This document shows positions 62,201 through 64,000 of a stretch of 64,000 bases of DNA, one piece after another. The position numbers and the translations under genes are program-made. The notes beneath the pieces are model-generated. The model was not told the DNA's origin. It ran no database searches and saw only the letters and a program-made list of their open reading frames with translations. Where the stretch lies: positions 218,821,886 to 218,885,885 of the forward strand of contig NC_061115.1 of assembly GCF_002878395.1 (NCBI RefSeq), in the 5' to 3' direction. The DNA comes from Capsicum annuum (taxonomy: Eukaryota > Streptophyta > Magnoliopsida > Solanales > Solanaceae). The stretch's first letter is position 1, and each line of letters starts with the position of its first letter.

Positions 62201-64000
62201 TCCGGAACCCCGGCCCACCCCCAAAATCGTAGGCTGTAGCACACCAATTCTGCTTGAAAAAGCCCCATTCACATTGTTTTGCCTGTTTGTCCATCCAAAT
62301 GGCCACAAAAATTTATACGGACTACACTGGGATGATCGCCAACCTCCTTGACACGCCCTGGTCAATTTTCCGCCCACAACACTCCCAAACTCAGGCCCAC
62401 ACCTGAAATCATGGGCTATATCAAATCGATTTGGCTCGAAAATGCCCTATTCGAGCCATTTCGCCCGTTTTTCTACCCATATGGACACAAAAATTTCAAT
62501 GGACCATACTAGGACGATCCCAACCTCCCGAGTATGTGCCGATCGATTTTTTACCTACAACACACCTGGATCATAGGCCCACCCCCAAAACCATGGTTTT
62601 AGCACATCGATTTGGCCCAAAAATGCCCCATTCACCCCGTTTCGCCCGTTTGTCCACTTAAATAGCCACAAAATTTAACCAAACCATACTGGGATGATCC
62701 CCAACCTCCCTGACATGAGCCAGTCTATTTTTAGCCCACAGTACGCTCGGACCCTGGACCCACCCCAAAAACGTGGGCTATAGCACACTGATTAGTCCCA
62801 AAAATGCCCTGTTCGCGCTGTTTCGCCCGTTTGTCCAACCAAATGGACACAAAAATTTAAACGGACCACACTGGGACAATCCTCAACCTCCCTGACATAT
62901 CCCGTTCAATTTTGGCCTGTAGCACACCCGAACACTAAGCCAACCCCTGAAACTGTGGGCTATAGCACACCGATTTGGCCCAAAAATGCACCGTTCACTC
63001 TGTTTTGCTCGTTTGTCCACCCAAATGGCAACAAAAATTTAAAAGAACCACACTGGGACGATCTTCAACCCCCTTGACATGGCCCAGTCAATTTTTGGCC
63101 CACAGCACTCTCGAACGCTGAGCCCACTTCCAAAACTGTGGGCTATAGCACATCGATTTAGCCCAAAAATACGCCGTTTTGCCTTTTTATCTTCCCAAAT
63201 GGGCATAAAAATTTAAAAGGATCACACTGGGATGATCCAAAACCTGCTTGGAACGTCTCGGTCGATTTTTTGCCCACAGAAAGCCTGGTACCCGGGCCCA
63301 CCCCCGAAACCGTAGGCTATGGCGACTGATTTTCCCCAAAAATGCCCTGTTCGCGCCGTTTTACTCGTTTGTCCACCCAAATAACTATAAATATTTGAAC
63401 GGACCACACTGGGAGGATCCCCAACCTCCCTGGCATGCCCAAGTCAATTTTTGGCCCATATCACACCCGGACCCTAGGCCCACCACTAGAACCGTGGGCC
63501 ATAGCATATCGATTTAGCTCAAAAATACCCCGTTCATACCATTTCACCTGTTTGTCCACCCAAATTGCCATAAAATTTTCATCGCACCACTCTTCTTGGA
63601 ATGCTCCGGTTAATTTTCGACCAAAAACACGCCCGGACCCCGGGCTCACCCCCAAAACCATGGGCTTTAGCACATCGATTTGGTCCGAAAAAGCCCCATT
63701 CGCACCGTTTCGCCCGTTTGTCCATCAAAATAGCCACAAAAATTTAAATGGACCACACTGAGATGATCCCCAACCTCCCTGGCATGCCCCGATTGATTTT
63801 CGACCCATAGCACGCACGGACCCTAGGCCCACCCCCAGAATCGTGGGCTATACCACATCGATTTAACTCAAAAATGCCTCGTTTGTGCTGTATCGCCCGT
63901 TAGTCCAAACAAAAGGCCATGAAAAATTAAATGGACCACACTAGGATGATCCCCAACCTCCTTGGCATTCTTCGATCCATTTTTAGCCCACAGCATGCCC

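Larger units (their letters stand above)
22447..64000 (+). repeat. Satellite array, subfamily B, running off the window
   Basis: About 229 head-to-tail monomers of mostly 180-183 bp. The B mark replaces CCCGCCCACACAAACGG of subfamily A with CACGAAAATTTAAACGG, followed by ACCACACTGGGATGATCCCC, AACCTCCCTGGCATGCCCC, TCAATTTTTGGCCCACAGC, ACGCCCGGACCCCGGGCCC and AAAACCGTGGGCTATAGCAC. The monomer is in register with A, so the subfamilies are one family. A CCCCTGATTTAACCGTGGG variant with a 5-6 bp insertion marks scattered monomers (for example 23487, 25863, 32068, 32608, 34783, 43113, 60448). The size and abundance suit a subtelomeric or pericentromeric satellite; subtelomeric repeats of about 182 bp are known in potato and tobacco, but identity with those is not established here. 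Confidence 0.95.

Noticed and set aside
16136..63761. Dozens of open reading frames of 60-230 codons on both strands
   Set aside because: All are readings of the same satellite monomer in different frames, occur equally on both strands, lack introns or conserved domains and shift frame with 181-182-bp monomers. They have no start context or promoter in common.
16080..64000. CRISPR-like repeat array
   Set aside because: The repeat is about 182 bp, contiguous and without spacers; the setting is a plant nuclear genome. It is a satellite.
22447..64000. CENP-B-box-like motif in the monomer
   Set aside because: The TTCGCGCCGTTTCGCCCG region superficially resembles it, but the required A and spacing to CGGG do not fit in either orientation.
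22447..64000. Telomere repeats (CCCTAAA) inside the array
   Set aside because: GATCCCTAACC occurs only as a variant of GATCCCCAACC in the monomer; no tandem CCCTAAA run was seen.

Overview
The window is plant nuclear DNA, most likely from Solanaceae. The evidence is AT-rich intergenic and intronic DNA full of small elements (tRNA-derived SINEs, hAT-like and foldback MITEs), a 15-exon gene with GT-AG introns, and a long tandem satellite of about 182 bp. The family assignment rests on the look of the MITEs and SINEs and on the gene resembling tomato-type MLO proteins. The species cannot be fixed from the sequence alone.

Layout: (1) 1-2929 is the AT-rich 5' flank with an AT microsatellite, MITE-like repeats, one SINE and a plausible core promoter. 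(2) 2930-15264 is a single intact plus-strand gene of 15 exons encoding a 528-residue seven-transmembrane MLO protein. It has the four conserved extracellular cysteines, a calmodulin-binding segment and a C-terminal DFTF motif, which place it in clade V, the powdery-mildew susceptibility clade. Almost every sizeable intron carries an insertion, and for several the target-site duplication can be read exactly. (3) 15265-16079 is the 3' flank with a 2 x 47 bp duplication and a TA/TG microsatellite. (4) From about 16080 to the right edge at 64000 lies one satellite family with a monomer of about 182 bp (about 260 monomers), broken only by a foreign segment of about 0.34 kb near 18 kb. Three subfamilies are visible: A1 (16.1-17.9 kb), A2 (18.7-22.4 kb) and B (22.4-64 kb, running off the edge). 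A short block in inverted orientation lies at 18.2-18.7 kb. Inside B there is layered higher-order structure: tandem or dispersed duplications of 2, 3, 6, 7, 13 and about 28-29 monomers.

There is only one real protein-coding gene. The many open frames across the satellite are chance readings of a GC-moderate repeat whose 180- and 183-bp variants keep frame; I do not annotate them as genes. I found no new enzymatic or defence system. The interest lies in the close apposition of a clade V MLO gene and a large satellite block (about 0.8 kb from stop codon to array), in the transposon-built introns, and in the satellite's internal history.
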